Positions 8,603 to 18,570 of a stretch of DNA of 64,000 nt are shown in pieces. The DNA comes from Nocardia australiensis (GTDB taxonomy: Bacteria; Actinomycetota; Actinomycetes; Mycobacteriales; Mycobacteriaceae): assembly GCF_020733705.1 (NCBI RefSeq), contig NZ_JAJFZM010000001.1:2542001-2606000 (forward strand), read 5' to 3'. Position numbers and translations under genes: made by a program. The stretch's first letter is position 1; each line of letters starts with the position of its first letter. Under the pieces are notes generated by a model that did no database searches, was not told where the DNA came from, and saw nothing but the letters and a program-made list of their open reading frames with translations.

Positions 8603-9907
8603 TTGAAGGATCGTCAGGTCGAGGTTGTCGTCGGTGCTCACGTCGTCGCACGGGTCGCGGGTGCGGTGGTGGTCGTCGCGCATCGTGGGCCCGGTCGGCC
8701 GACCCCGCAATCACCCGCTGTAGTAGCCCTGCAATCGCTCGCCGAACTGATCCGCGAGACGTCCGAGCAAGAACCGAGCGGTCCCGGTGCGCTGATGGCG
8801 CGGCAGGCGACACGATGGTTGATGAAAGACGCGGAACAGATCAGCCCGGGTGAGCCGATCGACTTCGGGATCCTGTCCACGGCCCGTGGTGGCGGCACAG
8901 CGATCTTCCTGCACGGCTCGATTACCGCGGTGCTGGCCGGTGACGGCACCTATGAGCAGTATCGGGGCAGCGACGCCGCGTTCACTGTCGATCGTGTTGC
9001 GGCGGTGCCCGATACGGCGGTCGCATTGTTCGTCGACGACACCACGGGCCGCATTCCCGAGCTGCCAGGGGAACGGGGGATCGGCTGGCTGGTCGAGGGC
9101 ATCGCGCTAGCGGGCGGGGCGATCGTCTGGTCCGACGAGGTGCGCAATCGGTCCGCGGCCGGTGGCCCAGGTGGCGCGCACTGGTCGCCGCCGCCGACCG
9201 CCCGCATCGATTCGGAGCCGGTGCGATCGGAGGAACCGGCGCGAACGGCGCAACCGGAAGATCCGTATCCGACCGGGACACAAGCCTCGACCGCGATGCT
9301 CGATGCCACCGGGAATCCATCCGATGACCTGCATCACGCGCCGACCCAACAGGGCGGCACCAATCCGGCCCCGGCGCCGGATCCGAGTTTGCAGCGCAGG
9401 CTGGAAGCGACCGCGAAGGCCACCACCATCGCAGTGAAGGTGATGGGATTCAAGTGTGCGCGAGCGCATCCCAGCGATCCGCGCTCGGCGTTCTGCACGG
9501 TTTGCGGTATGCCGGTGGACCAAACGCAGCCGCTGATCGAGGTGGTTCGCCCGCCGCTGGGCATGTTGATCCTCGATGACGGTATGACCTACATGCTGGC
9601 CGCGGACGCGGTGGTCGGTCGCGATCCGGAGCATTCCGAGCAGGCCAGGCGTGGGCTCATCCCGCTGAAGGTCGAAGACTCCTCCGGCGGCATGTCCCGT
9701 GCGCACGCCGAGGTTATCCTGGTGAATTGGGATGTGACCGTGGTGGATCGGGGATCCACCAATGGCACCCGAACCCGCCCGCCCGGCTATCGCGATTGGG
9801 TGCGGCTGACCCCCAATCAGCCGGTGCAGTTGGCCCCGGGTGCCGAGGTGATGATCGGCAACCGGGTGCTGCGATTCGAGCCCGCGGCTCCGCCACCATT
9901 CGGGTAA
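8603..9907 (+). CDS. FHA-domain protein with Cys cluster and possible degenerate PP2C-like N-terminus
   Basis: The product has about 434 residues if started at TTG 8603, which has GGGGGCC 6 bases upstream and begins KDRQVEVVVGAHV; in-frame GTG 8540/8555 and ATG 8480 are alternatives. The N-terminal 180 residues resemble a phosphatase-like beta sandwich without metal-binding Asp motifs, a weak impression only. A low-complexity linker follows. Cys285, His289 and CTVC at 298-301 look like a small zinc-binding knuckle. The last 100 residues form an FHA domain with GMSRAHAEV and DRGSTNGT, which should bind phosphothreonine. It probably reads phosphorylation by the kinase at 1.4-3.0 kb. It is cytoplasmic, with no membrane segment. 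Confidence 0.8.
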   Translation: MKDRQVEVVVGAHVVARVAGAVVVVAHRGPGRPTPQSPAVVALQSLAELIRETSEQEPSGPGALMARQATRWLMKDAEQISPGEPIDFGILSTARGGGTAIFLHGSITAVLAGDGTYEQYRGSDAAFTVDRVAAVPDTAVALFVDDTTGRIPELPGERGIGWLVEGIALAGGAIVWSDEVRNRSAAGGPGGAHWSPPPTARIDSEPVRSEEPARTAQPEDPYPTGTQASTAMLDATGNPSDDLHHAPTQQGGTNPAPAPDPSLQRRLEATAKATTIAVKVMGFKCARAHPSDPRSAFCTVCGMPVDQTQPLIEVVRPPLGMLILDDGMTYMLAADAVVGRDPEHSEQARRGLIPLKVEDSSGGMSRAHAEVILVNWDVTVVDRGSTNGTRTRPPGYRDWVRLTPNQPVQLAPGAEVMIGNRVLRFEPAAPPPFG

Positions 9908-9940
9908 CGGGCCCCATTCGGGTCAGCGGCGTCCGGCCGA

Positions 9941-11386
9941 TCAGGAATACCGTGACGTGCAGGTGTTTTCGCCGTTGAGTACGCCCGCGCGAAATGCGTC
10001 GACGCGGGAGAATCCGCTCGGCACCGTCTTGCCCTGGACATCACTGGCGGCGAGTCCGTCGGTGAGCAGACCGGATACCGCCTCGTCCAGATCGCCGGGG
10101 GACAGTGTGATATCGCCTTGTGAGACGGGCCGATTCGGCTCAGCGAGTTTGCCGGTTGCCACGCCGGACAGGCACGCCGCGCGCAATCCGGTCTTCGCGC
10201 CGACCAGCGGTTGGCCGTGGCTCTGCTGGACGGCGAGGGTGTAGCGGGAGATGAATACGACGTAGCCGTTGTAGTCGCCGGTCACCTTCAACGGCAGCGG
10301 ATCGTCGGCATCGGCATTCGAGAGGCCGCGCTGGGCCAACTCGGGAACATCGGTCGCGATGGTGTTCTTGTCGGGGCAGTAGGAGACGGGCTCGGTGGTT
10401 ACGCCGTTGCGGCAGTCGATCTTTGCGCCGGAGTAGTTGTAGGACGGTGCGTTCCGGACCGGCAGGATCGCGGCCAGCGCCTTGCTGAGCTCGACCAGGT
10501 TGTCTTTGGTGATCGTGTATTCGCCGTGGCTCTGGTCGCCGGCGAAGCTCTGTGGCAGGTTGCCCCGCCGCTGCGCGATCTCATCGATGTTGATGCTCTT
10601 GCAGCCCTTTGGTCCATCGGTGAAACCGATCTGGACGGCGGTTACTCGTTCGAATGCCGAGCCGTGCACGCTCTCCGGGTCGTCGGGGTTGGAGTCGCGG
10701 ATGGCGACGGTCGCGGCGAGCACGGAATTCAGGCCGTCGGAGGTGTTGATGGTGAAGTGCTCGGCATTGCCTTCGGCCACATGCCGAATGAACGCGCCCG
10801 CGAAGCAGTCGGCCTGCTGTTCCTTGACGATCACCGGGTCTTTGGTGCCGACGATCTTGGCCATGCTTTGGATGGCGTGTCCGTATTCGTGGGCGAGCAC
10901 CATCACCACCGACATTTTGCCGAAGGTTTCTTCCATCGTCGGCAGCAGTACCGACCGGTCCCAGCCGATGGAGTTGTCCAGCCTGCAATAGGCGGCGTTC
11001 ACCAAGCGGTAGGTGGATTCCTTGCAGAACTCGTGCGACTGGCTCTTCGGCGCCTTCGCACTCCATGACAGCAGCTTGTCGACCGGTTTGAACTCGCCCG
11101 GAAATTCCTTGCCGAACTCGGCACGCCAATAGGTCTGGATGTCGTCGACGGCGTTGAGCGCGAGCGTGTCGGTCGCGCTGCCATCGCCGTTGGTCGCGGT
11201 GAGGGTGGTGTCGGGGATATCCGAGCGCGGGCCACTCGGTCCGTTGGTGGTCGGCAGCCCCGCCACTTTGAACGGGTCGTCGTATACCGAAACCGCGCGC
11301 CCGTCCACCAATCTGGTACAACCCGCCAACAACGTCACAGCACACAGCACGGCCGTAATGACCGTGGTCGCTTGGAGTTTCGGCAA
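9941..11386 (-). CDS. Putative zinc metallopeptidase lipoprotein
   Basis: The product has 481 residues if it starts at TTG 11386, which gives LPKLQATTVITAVLCAVTLLAGC, a lipoprotein signal with lipobox LAGC, behind AGGGGGAG. The longer frame to ATG 11521 would place the signal at residue 46. The zinc site is HEYGH, followed about 20 residues later by EQQADCFAGAF, which supplies the third ligand, as in the neutral zinc metallopeptidase (YpfJ-like) group. A C-terminal region contains four further Cys. It lies convergent to the FHA gene. Its place among lipoprotein and secretion genes suggests processing of exported proteins; the substrate is unknown. Confidence 0.82.
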   Translation of the reverse strand: MPKLQATTVITAVLCAVTLLAGCTRLVDGRAVSVYDDPFKVAGLPTTNGPSGPRSDIPDTTLTATNGDGSATDTLALNAVDDIQTYWRAEFGKEFPGEFKPVDKLLSWSAKAPKSQSHEFCKESTYRLVNAAYCRLDNSIGWDRSVLLPTMEETFGKMSVVMVLAHEYGHAIQSMAKIVGTKDPVIVKEQQADCFAGAFIRHVAEGNAEHFTINTSDGLNSVLAATVAIRDSNPDDPESVHGSAFERVTAVQIGFTDGPKGCKSINIDEIAQRRGNLPQSFAGDQSHGEYTITKDNLVELSKALAAILPVRNAPSYNYSGAKIDCRNGVTTEPVSYCPDKNTIATDVPELAQRGLSNADADDPLPLKVTGDYNGYVVFISRYTLAVQQSHGQPLVGAKTGLRAACLSGVATGKLAEPNRPVSQGDITLSPGDLDEAVSGLLTDGLAASDVQGKTVPSGFSRVDAFRAGVLNGENTCTSRYS

Positions 11387-11492
11387 GGCTCCCCCTCGTC
11401 GGCCGGTAGCGCATTCATATCGGTCGCCGGATCGGGGCAAAGGCGCATCGGGGGCACCGCCTATGTCCGGGTGATGGAATAGTATCCGCTGC

Positions 11493-13949
11493 ATGTCTTC
11501 ACCGGGGGCGCAGACCATCACCGTGCGCCATGATGGAACTGAACGGGTATTCGAGGCGAATCAAAAGATCACCATGGGGCGCGCGCCCGAGGTGACGCTG
11601 TTCGTTGATAGTCCGCTCGTATCGCGGGTGCACGCGACACTGACCTGGCAGGGGAGTGCCTGGGTACTGGCCGACAATGGCAGCACCAACGGCGTTTTCG
11701 TCGACGCGCGCAGACTGAGTCAGCCCGTGCCGATCGATCGGCCGACTCAGGTGCGGCTCGGCGACGCGATCACCGGGCCGCTGCTGCATCTGCTGCCCGT
11801 GGTGCCGGTGGACCGCCAGGCGCGGACCCAGATGATGTCACCACAGACCGAGCTGCGGCAGGCGCCGATCCGGACAGGGCTTCGACCGCCGCCCCAACAG
11901 CCGGATGTGCCGCAGCAGCCCAATGTCAACATGACCACCAGAGCCGATAGTTCGTCATTGCCGCCGCTGCGGGCGCGGGCGTCCACCGCGCCACTGGCCA
12001 GGGCCGATCGCCTGCCACCCGGCGGGCTCGGAATCGGACGCACCAGCGACAACCAGATCGTCGTCAATGATCCGCTGGCTTCGCGCAAACATGCCCGCCT
12101 CGTCGCCGCCAATGGCGGCCTGACGATCGAGGACCTGGGTTCCGCGAACGGCACCTTCGTCAACGGTCGCCGCGAGCAGCGGGCGGCGCTGCGTGAACGC
12201 GACACCATCACCATCGGCAACATCGACTTCGTCGTCCAGCAGGGCACTTTGGTGCACCGGCAGAAGCCGGTTGCCGAACAGGGCCTGCACGTGCACGGGG
12301 TCGGGTTCACCGTCGAGGGCAACAAGCAACTGCTCGTCGATGTCAATATGCAGGCGGGGCGCGGCACACTCACCGCGTTGATCGGCCCCTCCGGCGCGGG
12401 CAAGTCGACGCTGTCGAGACTGATCGCGGGTTCGACGCAGCCCTCTGGTGGCGTGGTCACCTTCGAGGGACGCAACTTGCACGCGGAGTACGAGGCGTTG
12501 CGTTCCCGTATCGGCATGGTTCCACAGGATGACGTGCTGCACCGGCAGCTCACGGTGCGTCAGGCCCTCGGCTACGCGGCCGAGCTGCGACTGCCGCCAG
12601 ATAACAGCAAGGAAGATCGCCAGCAGGTGATCGACGGTGTGCTGAAGGAGCTTTCCCTCACCGAGCACGCCGACACCAGGGTCGACCGGCTCTCCGGCGG
12701 TCAGCGTAAGCGCGCCTCGGTGGCGTTGGAACTGCTGACCGGTCCGTCGCTGCTTATCCTGGACGAACCCACCTCCGGCCTGGACCCGGCGCTGGATCGT
12801 CAGGTGATGGTGATGCTGCGCGAGCTCGCCGACGCGGGCCGTGTGGTCATCGTGGTCACCCACTCGGTGGCCTGTCTGGACATGTGCGATCAGGTGCTGT
12901 TGCTCGCGCCTGGCGGTAAGACCGCCTTTTGCGGTCACCCCGGCGGTGTCGGTGGCGCGCTCGGCACTACCGACTGGGCGGAGATCTTCGCCAAGGTGGC
13001 CGCCAATCCCGACCAGGCATTCGCCGCGTACCGATCCAGGCAGACCTTCATGCCGCCGCCGCCCGCACCGGCGCGGACCGGGCCGGTGGGCAGCCCACCA
13101 CAATCCGGCGGCGGTAAACAGTTCTCCACCCTGACCCGACGGCAGGTGCGGTTGATCTTCGCCGATCGCGGCTATTTGGCGTTCCTGGTGCTCCTGCCGT
13201 TCATTCTCGGTGTGCTGTCACTGGTGGTGCCGGGGGCAAACGGGTTCCAGAGGGGCGCGTTGCAGGCGCTACCGGACGGCAGCTTCGTGCCGAGCGGCGG
13301 TGGTGAGACCCAGCAGCTGCTGGTGGTGCTGATCCTCGGCGCCTGCTTCATGGGTTCCACGCTGACGGTGCGTGACCTGGTCGGCGAGCGTACGATCTTC
13401 ATCCGCGAGCGCGCGGTCGGACTCAAGCCGTCGGCATATCTGACCGCGAAGATCGCGGTCTTCAGCATCACGGCCTTCCTGCAATCGGCGGTGTTGGTCG
13501 GCATCACGCTTGCGGGCAAAAAAGCCCCCCGCGACGGTTCGGTGATTTCCAACGGCAGTATCGAGCTGTATATCGACATATCGCTGACTGCGGTGTGCTG
13601 TGTGGTCTTCGGCCTGTTGCTTTCGAGTGTGGCTAAATCCAATGAGCAGGTCATGCCGATGCTGGTGGTGATGATCATGGTTCAGCTGGTGATGGCGGGT
13701 GGTCTGATCCCGGTCACCGGCCGGGTGGTGCTCGCGCAGCTGTCCTGGTTGTTCCCGTCGCGTTGGGGTTACGGGGCAGGGGCGTCGACGGTGAATATTC
13801 GTGAGGTATTCGCCAGTGCGCAACCCGACACGTTGTGGAAACACGAGCCAGGAATCTGGGCATTGGACGTCGCGATGCTGTTGGTGATCACACTGATCCT
13901 GGCGGTATTCACCTGGCAGCGGTTGCGGTTGAAGAAGTCGGCGATATGA
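11493..13949 (+). CDS. FHA-ABC transporter, Rv1747-like
   Basis: The product has 818 residues. FHA domain 1 spans about 8-98 (SRVHATL, NGSTNG) and FHA domain 2 about 175-250 (SRKHARL, GSANGT). The ATPase has Walker A GPSGAGKST at 298-306, LSGGQ at 400-404 and LILDEP at 421-426. The C-terminal 250 residues are an ABC-2 membrane domain with six hydrophobic segments. This is the architecture of M. tuberculosis Rv1747, whose FHA domains bind the PknF kinase and which exports cell-wall glycolipids. Here a kinase gene lies 8.5 kb away in the same cluster. Transport substrate not determinable from sequence. Confidence 0.92.
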   Translation: MSSPGAQTITVRHDGTERVFEANQKITMGRAPEVTLFVDSPLVSRVHATLTWQGSAWVLADNGSTNGVFVDARRLSQPVPIDRPTQVRLGDAITGPLLHLLPVVPVDRQARTQMMSPQTELRQAPIRTGLRPPPQQPDVPQQPNVNMTTRADSSSLPPLRARASTAPLARADRLPPGGLGIGRTSDNQIVVNDPLASRKHARLVAANGGLTIEDLGSANGTFVNGRREQRAALRERDTITIGNIDFVVQQGTLVHRQKPVAEQGLHVHGVGFTVEGNKQLLVDVNMQAGRGTLTALIGPSGAGKSTLSRLIAGSTQPSGGVVTFEGRNLHAEYEALRSRIGMVPQDDVLHRQLTVRQALGYAAELRLPPDNSKEDRQQVIDGVLKELSLTEHADTRVDRLSGGQRKRASVALELLTGPSLLILDEPTSGLDPALDRQVMVMLRELADAGRVVIVVTHSVACLDMCDQVLLLAPGGKTAFCGHPGGVGGALGTTDWAEIFAKVAANPDQAFAAYRSRQTFMPPPPAPARTGPVGSPPQSGGGKQFSTLTRRQVRLIFADRGYLAFLVLLPFILGVLSLVVPGANGFQRGALQALPDGSFVPSGGGETQQLLVVLILGACFMGSTLTVRDLVGERTIFIRERAVGLKPSAYLTAKIAVFSITAFLQSAVLVGITLAGKKAPRDGSVISNGSIELYIDISLTAVCCVVFGLLLSSVAKSNEQVMPMLVVMIMVQLVMAGGLIPVTGRVVLAQLSWLFPSRWGYGAGASTVNIREVFASAQPDTLWKHEPGIWALDVAMLLVITLILAVFTWQRLRLKKSAI

Positions 13950-14073
13950 AATCCCGCGCTCTAGTCGGCTTGGACCGGGGAATCGATGGTGTCGTCCACA
14001 TTCAGGGGGCCCGATGTCGAGCAGGTGTCCAACTCGATGCGCCGAGCATGTCGGACGCGTACCAGGCACACTT

Positions 14074-15834
14074 ATGACTGTGACGGTGCGAGTAGGGGCA
14101 GTGCATCTGGGTTGGGATGTGGTGTCCGTGGCCGCGGGCGGCGGTGGCACACCGATACGCCCGGTGCAGGTGGAAGGTACATATACGCCGCCGGCGTATC
14201 TGCTGGCGGATGCGTCGGGGCGGCTACATACCGCGGGTGTGGAACGGCAACGGCCGGATCTCGGGATGGCGATCGCCGACGTGCGCGACATCCTCGGGCA
14301 TCCGCAGATCGTGATCGCGGGCGCGACCTGGCCCGCGGAATTGGTGATGCGGGCGCGCATGTACAACCCACTCGCCGCGATCGGCAAATACCTGCGCGGG
14401 AAACCGGACGTGGTGGCCCTGCCGTTCCCGGACGGTTGGCCCGACGAGAAGGTCGAGGTGTACGCGGAGCTGGTCGAACAGCTCGATGTCACCGTCGAGC
14501 CGTTGCCGGAGAGCATCGCGCTGTCGGGCTACGTGCGCGCGCTCGGGCTGGTTCGTGCTCCCGATGAGCGCAATCCGCACGGCATCGGCGCGACCGGAGT
14601 GTATTCCGACGGCCGGACGATGCTGGTTGTCGCGGTGCACGGCGACGACGAGCAGCCGACCGAATCCGTCGATGTACCTGTCACCGCCGAGTCGATGCGT
14701 GACGCGCGATCGGCCGACAACGTGGTGATCGAGGTGATGGCCGCGGCCCGCTCGATCGGTGCGGACACCTCGACCGTGCTGCTGTCGGGCAATGTCTGCT
14801 TCAACGACGCGCTGCGGCTGGCCTTCCAGAACCACCTCGGGCACCGTTTGCAGGTCGCCGACCATCCGATGCACGCGCTGGTGCTCGGTGCCGCACATCT
14901 GCTGGCCACCGACAACGAGAACGGCGAACCGGAATCCGGCGGCAGGCATGCGGAACCGGCGCCCGCACGAACGCCTGCGCCGCCGCCACGACCGGCGCAG
15001 CGTCCGGTGGAAGCCGCCGAGTACCAGGCAGAACCGGCTCGGCAGCAAGGCATTCCAGCGCAGCGACCGGCCGAATCGGCACCGCGTCAGCCGGATCAGG
15101 CCCAGCGTCAGCCGGATCCCGCCCAGCGTCAGCCGGACCGGTCGCAACCCCAGTCGCCCGTCCAATACGGACCCGGTTACCCGACGGCAGGGCCCGAGCC
15201 GAGCCACGAACCAACCACCCGGATCTCCCGCGACAGTCTCCCACCCGGCCTCGCCGAGTTGGGTAGCCGCTTCACCAGACCACCTGGTCAGCAGCCCGAC
15301 GAGCAGCGCGAACATCCACCGGGGCCGCCGCAGGCATCGCCTCCCGGCAGTCCCGCCGCGAGCTCTCCGGTGCCGTCCCTCGGCTCACGAACTCCGTACG
15401 GTGCGCCCCCGGCCGGTTCGCAACAGCAACAGCCGGGAGCCTGGCAGGAGCACGACTCGGAGGACGACGACGACAAGCCGCGCAAGGGCAAGCGGTGGAA
15501 CAAGCTCAAGGACAACCTGTTCGGTGCGCACGTGGTGATCGGTGCGGTGGCGCTGGCCGTGTGCGCCATGCCGTCCGACGGTGATCGGACCCCGCCGGAG
15601 ATCGCAGCGGTCGGGCTGGTGTCGATGTTCTGCGAACTGACCCCGCAGGTCACCAACGAGCACCGGCCGGGCATAGCCTCGGTCCGAGGATTCCCGGCGG
15701 GTTCGTTCGTGCGTGACGATTCGGCCCGGGACACCGATGCGGCGGATTGCGCGTCACCGAGCATCGACACCCTGCGCTATCGGGTTCCCGGCCCGGCCGG
15801 TGCCGTCGACCCGGGCCCCCCGATCGAAATCTGA
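14074..15834 (+). CDS. Actin/Hsp70-fold-like membrane protein with Pro-Gln-rich linker
   Basis: The product has 586 residues from ATG 14074; ATG 14014 has the better ribosome site (AGGGGG) and would add 20 residues. Residues 1-300 have alternating strands and a block STVLLSGNVCFNDALRLAF ending in ALVLGAAHL, which resembles the adenosine motif of Hsp70/actin ATPases but is degenerate. A 200-residue linker is rich in Pro and Gln with repeats of AQRQPDP. A lysine-rich segment and a short hydrophobic stretch (about 505-525) follow. Its position directly upstream of rplM is where ESX-4 accessory genes sit in relatives, so a role in type VII secretion is inferred, not shown. Confidence 0.7.
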   Translation: MTVTVRVGAVHLGWDVVSVAAGGGGTPIRPVQVEGTYTPPAYLLADASGRLHTAGVERQRPDLGMAIADVRDILGHPQIVIAGATWPAELVMRARMYNPLAAIGKYLRGKPDVVALPFPDGWPDEKVEVYAELVEQLDVTVEPLPESIALSGYVRALGLVRAPDERNPHGIGATGVYSDGRTMLVVAVHGDDEQPTESVDVPVTAESMRDARSADNVVIEVMAAARSIGADTSTVLLSGNVCFNDALRLAFQNHLGHRLQVADHPMHALVLGAAHLLATDNENGEPESGGRHAEPAPARTPAPPPRPAQRPVEAAEYQAEPARQQGIPAQRPAESAPRQPDQAQRQPDPAQRQPDRSQPQSPVQYGPGYPTAGPEPSHEPTTRISRDSLPPGLAELGSRFTRPPGQQPDEQREHPPGPPQASPPGSPAASSPVPSLGSRTPYGAPPAGSQQQQPGAWQEHDSEDDDDKPRKGKRWNKLKDNLFGAHVVIGAVALAVCAMPSDGDRTPPEIAAVGLVSMFCELTPQVTNEHRPGIASVRGFPAGSFVRDDSARDTDAADCASPSIDTLRYRVPGPAGAVDPGPPIEI

Positions 15835-15978
15835 CCGGTTTCGGTTCGGCGCTGCCCGACTGGTATCGTTGCCCGCTGGCGTGTGGAACGTTCGTCGAGT
15901 CCCGGGTCTCCACCGGCCGCCGGGATCAACTCGACCGCACGCTTGGCCGGCAACACCGACTACAGACAGGGAAGCACT

Positions 15979-16422
15979 GTGCCTACGTACAGCCCCAAGG
16001 CAGGTGACGTGACCCGCAAGTGGTACGTCATCGACGCCACTGACGTAGTGCTCGGCCGTCTTTCGGTCCAGGCAGCGAATCTGCTGCGTGGCAAGAGCAA
16101 GCCGACCTACGCACCAAACTTCGATGGTGGCGACTTCGTCATCATTATCAACGCCGACAAGGTTGCCATCTCGGGCAACAAGAAGTCGGACAAGCTGATC
16201 CACCACCACTCCGGGCACCCGGGCGGCCTCAAGTCGCGCACTGTCGGTCAGGTGTTGGAGTCGCGTCCCGATCGCCTCGTCGAGAAGGCCATCAAGGGCA
16301 TGATCCCGAAGAACAAGCTCGGCAATGCGATTGCGACCAAGCTGAAGGTCTACGCGGGCCCGACGCATCCGCATGCCGCCCAGCAGCCCATTCCATTCGA
16401 GATCAAGCAGGTGGCCCAGTGA
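15979..16422 (+). CDS. rplM: 50S ribosomal protein L13
   Basis: The product has 147 residues from GTG 15979 behind AGGGAAG ([15 protein letters not shown]). This is the normal length; the open frame reaching back to 15883 only adds unrelated residues. Family motifs include [14 protein letters not shown] and [14 protein letters not shown]13 is an early-assembling large-subunit protein. Its stop overlaps the start of rpsI, the usual rplM-rpsI operon, which in mycobacteria follows the ESX-4 genes directly. Confidence 0.97.
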   Translation: MPTYSPKAGDVTRKWYVIDATDVVLGRLSVQAANLLRGKSKPTYAPNFDGGDFVIIINADKVAISGNKKSDKLIHHHSGHPGGLKSRTVGQVLESRPDRLVEKAIKGMIPKNKLGNAIATKLKVYAGPTHPHAAQQPIPFEIKQVAQ

Positions 16423-16934
16423 CCGCACCCGAGGAATACACCGAAGAATTCGTCGAGGAAGCTGTTGCCGAGGACGGCAATGCCGAGGTCGTGGAAGAGG
16501 AATACGGCTACGACGCCGAGCCCGCCACCTTTGCCCCAGTCCTGATCGACCGCCCGGTGCAGACCGTCGGCCGCCGCAAGGAAGCCGTCGTTCGCGTGCG
16601 CCTCGTGCCCGGCTCCGGCAACTTCGTGCTCAACGGCCGCACCATCGAGGATTACTTCCCGAACAAGGTGCACCAGCAGCTGGTCAAGTCGCCGCTGGTG
16701 ACCGTCGAGCGCGGCGAGTCTTTCGACATCCACGCCCGCCTCGTCGGCGGTGGCCCCTCGGGCCAGGCCGGTGCGCTGCGCCTGGCCATCGCCCGTGCGC
16801 TGATCGAGGTCACCCCGGACGACCGTCCCGCCCTCAAGCGCGCCGGCTTCCTCACGCGTGACCCGCGTGCCGTCGAGCGCAAGAAGTACGGCCTGAAGAA
16901 GGCCCGTAAGGCGCCCCAGTACTCGAAGCGCTGA
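16419..16934 (+). CDS. rpsI: 30S ribosomal protein S9
   Basis: The product has 171 residues. The start GTG at 16419 overlaps the rplM stop in GTGA, so translation is coupled. The first 45 residues are an acidic extension ([20 protein letters not shown]) found in actinobacterial S9 proteins. The conserved core begins [15 protein letters not shown] and ends in [12 protein letters not shown], the basic C-terminal tail that reaches the P-site tRNA. Confidence 0.97.
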   Translation: MTAPEEYTEEFVEEAVAEDGNAEVVEEEYGYDAEPATFAPVLIDRPVQTVGRRKEAVVRVRLVPGSGNFVLNGRTIEDYFPNKVHQQLVKSPLVTVERGESFDIHARLVGGGPSGQAGALRLAIARALIEVTPDDRPALKRAGFLTRDPRAVERKKYGLKKARKAPQYSKR

Positions 16935-17008
16935 TTTTGGCTACGTCGGCCGCCGTCTTTCAGTCATCCTGGTATGTCGAAGACGGTTCGGTCGGCGCGG
17001 CACCTGTG

Positions 17009-17047
17009 CGAGAGCAGGCTTCCAGCACGGCTGGGCGCCTGCTCTCG
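17009..17047 (+). terminator. Hairpin downstream of rpsI
   Basis: CGAGAGCAGGC at 17009-17019 pairs perfectly with GCCTGCTCTCG at 17037-17047 around a 17-base loop. No T-run follows. It sits 75 bases after the rpsI stop and 105 bases before glmM and probably ends the ribosomal operon. Confidence 0.6.
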
Positions 17048-17151
17048 TGCTATATGAAACCTGCGGCGTTCGGCGGAGCCCTTTCGTGGTCACACAGGCT
17101 GTCGCCTCGGCCCGTTGCTCGCGCCGCGGATCAACCGATGAGGGGCGAGGT

Positions 17152-18528
17152 ATGGGACGTTTGTTCGGCACCGACGGAGTCCGCGGGCTTGCGAATGATT
17201 CGCTGAGTCCGGAACTGGCGCTAAAGGTTTCAGGTGCGGCGGCACAGATTTTGAGCCGCGGTAAAAAGCGCGCGCTCGCGGTGGTCGGTCGCGATCCGCG
17301 CGCCAGCGGGGAGATGCTGGAGGCCGCGGTTGTCGCGGGCCTGACAGCGGCGGGCGTGAATGTCCTTTCGGTAGGCGTGCTTCCGACACCGGCCGTCGCC
17401 TACCTCACCAGCCTGTACGACGCATGCCTCGGCGTAATGATCTCCGCCTCGCACAATCCCATGCCGGACAACGGAATCAAGATCTTCGCTGCGGGCGGTC
17501 ACAAGCTCGATGATGCGATCGAGGACCGGATCGAGGCGCTCATAGCGACCGGGTCGCTGCTGCGGCCGACCGGCGCCGGAATCGGGCGGGTGCTGAACGC
17601 GTCCGGCGCACGTGATCACGGGCTGGTCATACCCGATCAGTACAGCGTGGCCGGTACCCATGAACGGTATGTCGAGCATCTGGTCGAGGCGACCGGGCAG
17701 GACCTGTCCGGGCTGACCGTCGTCGTCGACTGCGCGCACGGTGCCGCCGCCGAGGTCGGCCCCGCCGCCTACCGTGAGGCGGGCGCGACGGTGATCGCTA
17801 TCAATGCCGAACCCGACGGCCTCAATATCAACGACAATTGTGGATCGACACATCTCGATTCGGTGAGCCGCGCGGTTCGCGAGCACAGGGCCGACCTCGG
17901 AATCGCCCATGACGGTGACGCCGACCGGACCCTCGCTGTCGACGCCGATGGCACCGTCGTCGACGGTGACGCTATTCTCGCGATCATCGCCGTCGCCATG
18001 CACGAGGCCGGCGAGCTGGCGAAGGACACCCTGGTCGCCACCGTCATGAGCAACCTCGGTCTGCACATCGCCATGCGCGAGGCCGGAATCACCTTGCGCA
18101 CCACCGCGGTTGGCGATCGCTATGTCCTGGAGGAGCTTCGGCGCGGTGGCTTCAACCTCGGTGGTGAACAGTCCGGCCACGTGGTCTTCCCCGACTTCGG
18201 CACCACCGGCGACGGCATCCTCACCGGCCTGAAACTCATGGCCCGCATGGCCCGCACACGGCGCACCCTCACCGATCTGGCCGGCGTCATACAGACTGTG
18301 CCCCAGGTCCTGATCAATGTTCCCGTTGCCGATAAAGCACTGGTCGCCACCGCCACCGTGGTCCGCGAGGCAGTCTTGGAAGCCGAACGAGTTCTCGGCG
18401 ATTCCGGCCGAGTCCTGTTGCGCCCCAGCGGAACCGAGAGCCTGGTCCGGGTCATGGTGGAAGCCACAGATTCGGTCCGAGCCCAAGAGCTGGCCGAGGA
18501 TCTCGCGAAGCGGGTCGCCTCGATCTAA
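17152..18528 (+). CDS. glmM: Phosphoglucosamine mutase
   Basis: The product has 458 residues from ATG 17152 behind GAGGGGCGAGG; the frame upstream to 17047 is not needed. GlmM converts glucosamine-6-phosphate to glucosamine-1-phosphate for UDP-GlcNAc synthesis. The phosphoserine loop is [15 protein letters not shown], the Mg site is DGDADR, the sugar-binding loop is [10 protein letters not shown], and the phosphate-binding [11 protein letters not shown] lies near the C-terminus. It follows rplM-rpsI as in mycobacteria; glmS, the preceding step of the pathway, is 6.5 kb downstream. Confidence 0.97.
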   Translation: MGRLFGTDGVRGLANDSLSPELALKVSGAAAQILSRGKKRALAVVGRDPRASGEMLEAAVVAGLTAAGVNVLSVGVLPTPAVAYLTSLYDACLGVMISASHNPMPDNGIKIFAAGGHKLDDAIEDRIEALIATGSLLRPTGAGIGRVLNASGARDHGLVIPDQYSVAGTHERYVEHLVEATGQDLSGLTVVVDCAHGAAAEVGPAAYREAGATVIAINAEPDGLNINDNCGSTHLDSVSRAVREHRADLGIAHDGDADRTLAVDADGTVVDGDAILAIIAVAMHEAGELAKDTLVATVMSNLGLHIAMREAGITLRTTAVGDRYVLEELRRGGFNLGGEQSGHVVFPDFGTTGDGILTGLKLMARMARTRRTLTDLAGVIQTVPQVLINVPVADKALVATATVVREAVLEAERVLGDSGRVLLRPSGTESLVRVMVEATDSVRAQELAEDLAKRVASI

Positions 18529-18570
18529 CGTCGCCCCAAACCGCCGCACCTAATAGGAGCCAAACCCCCT

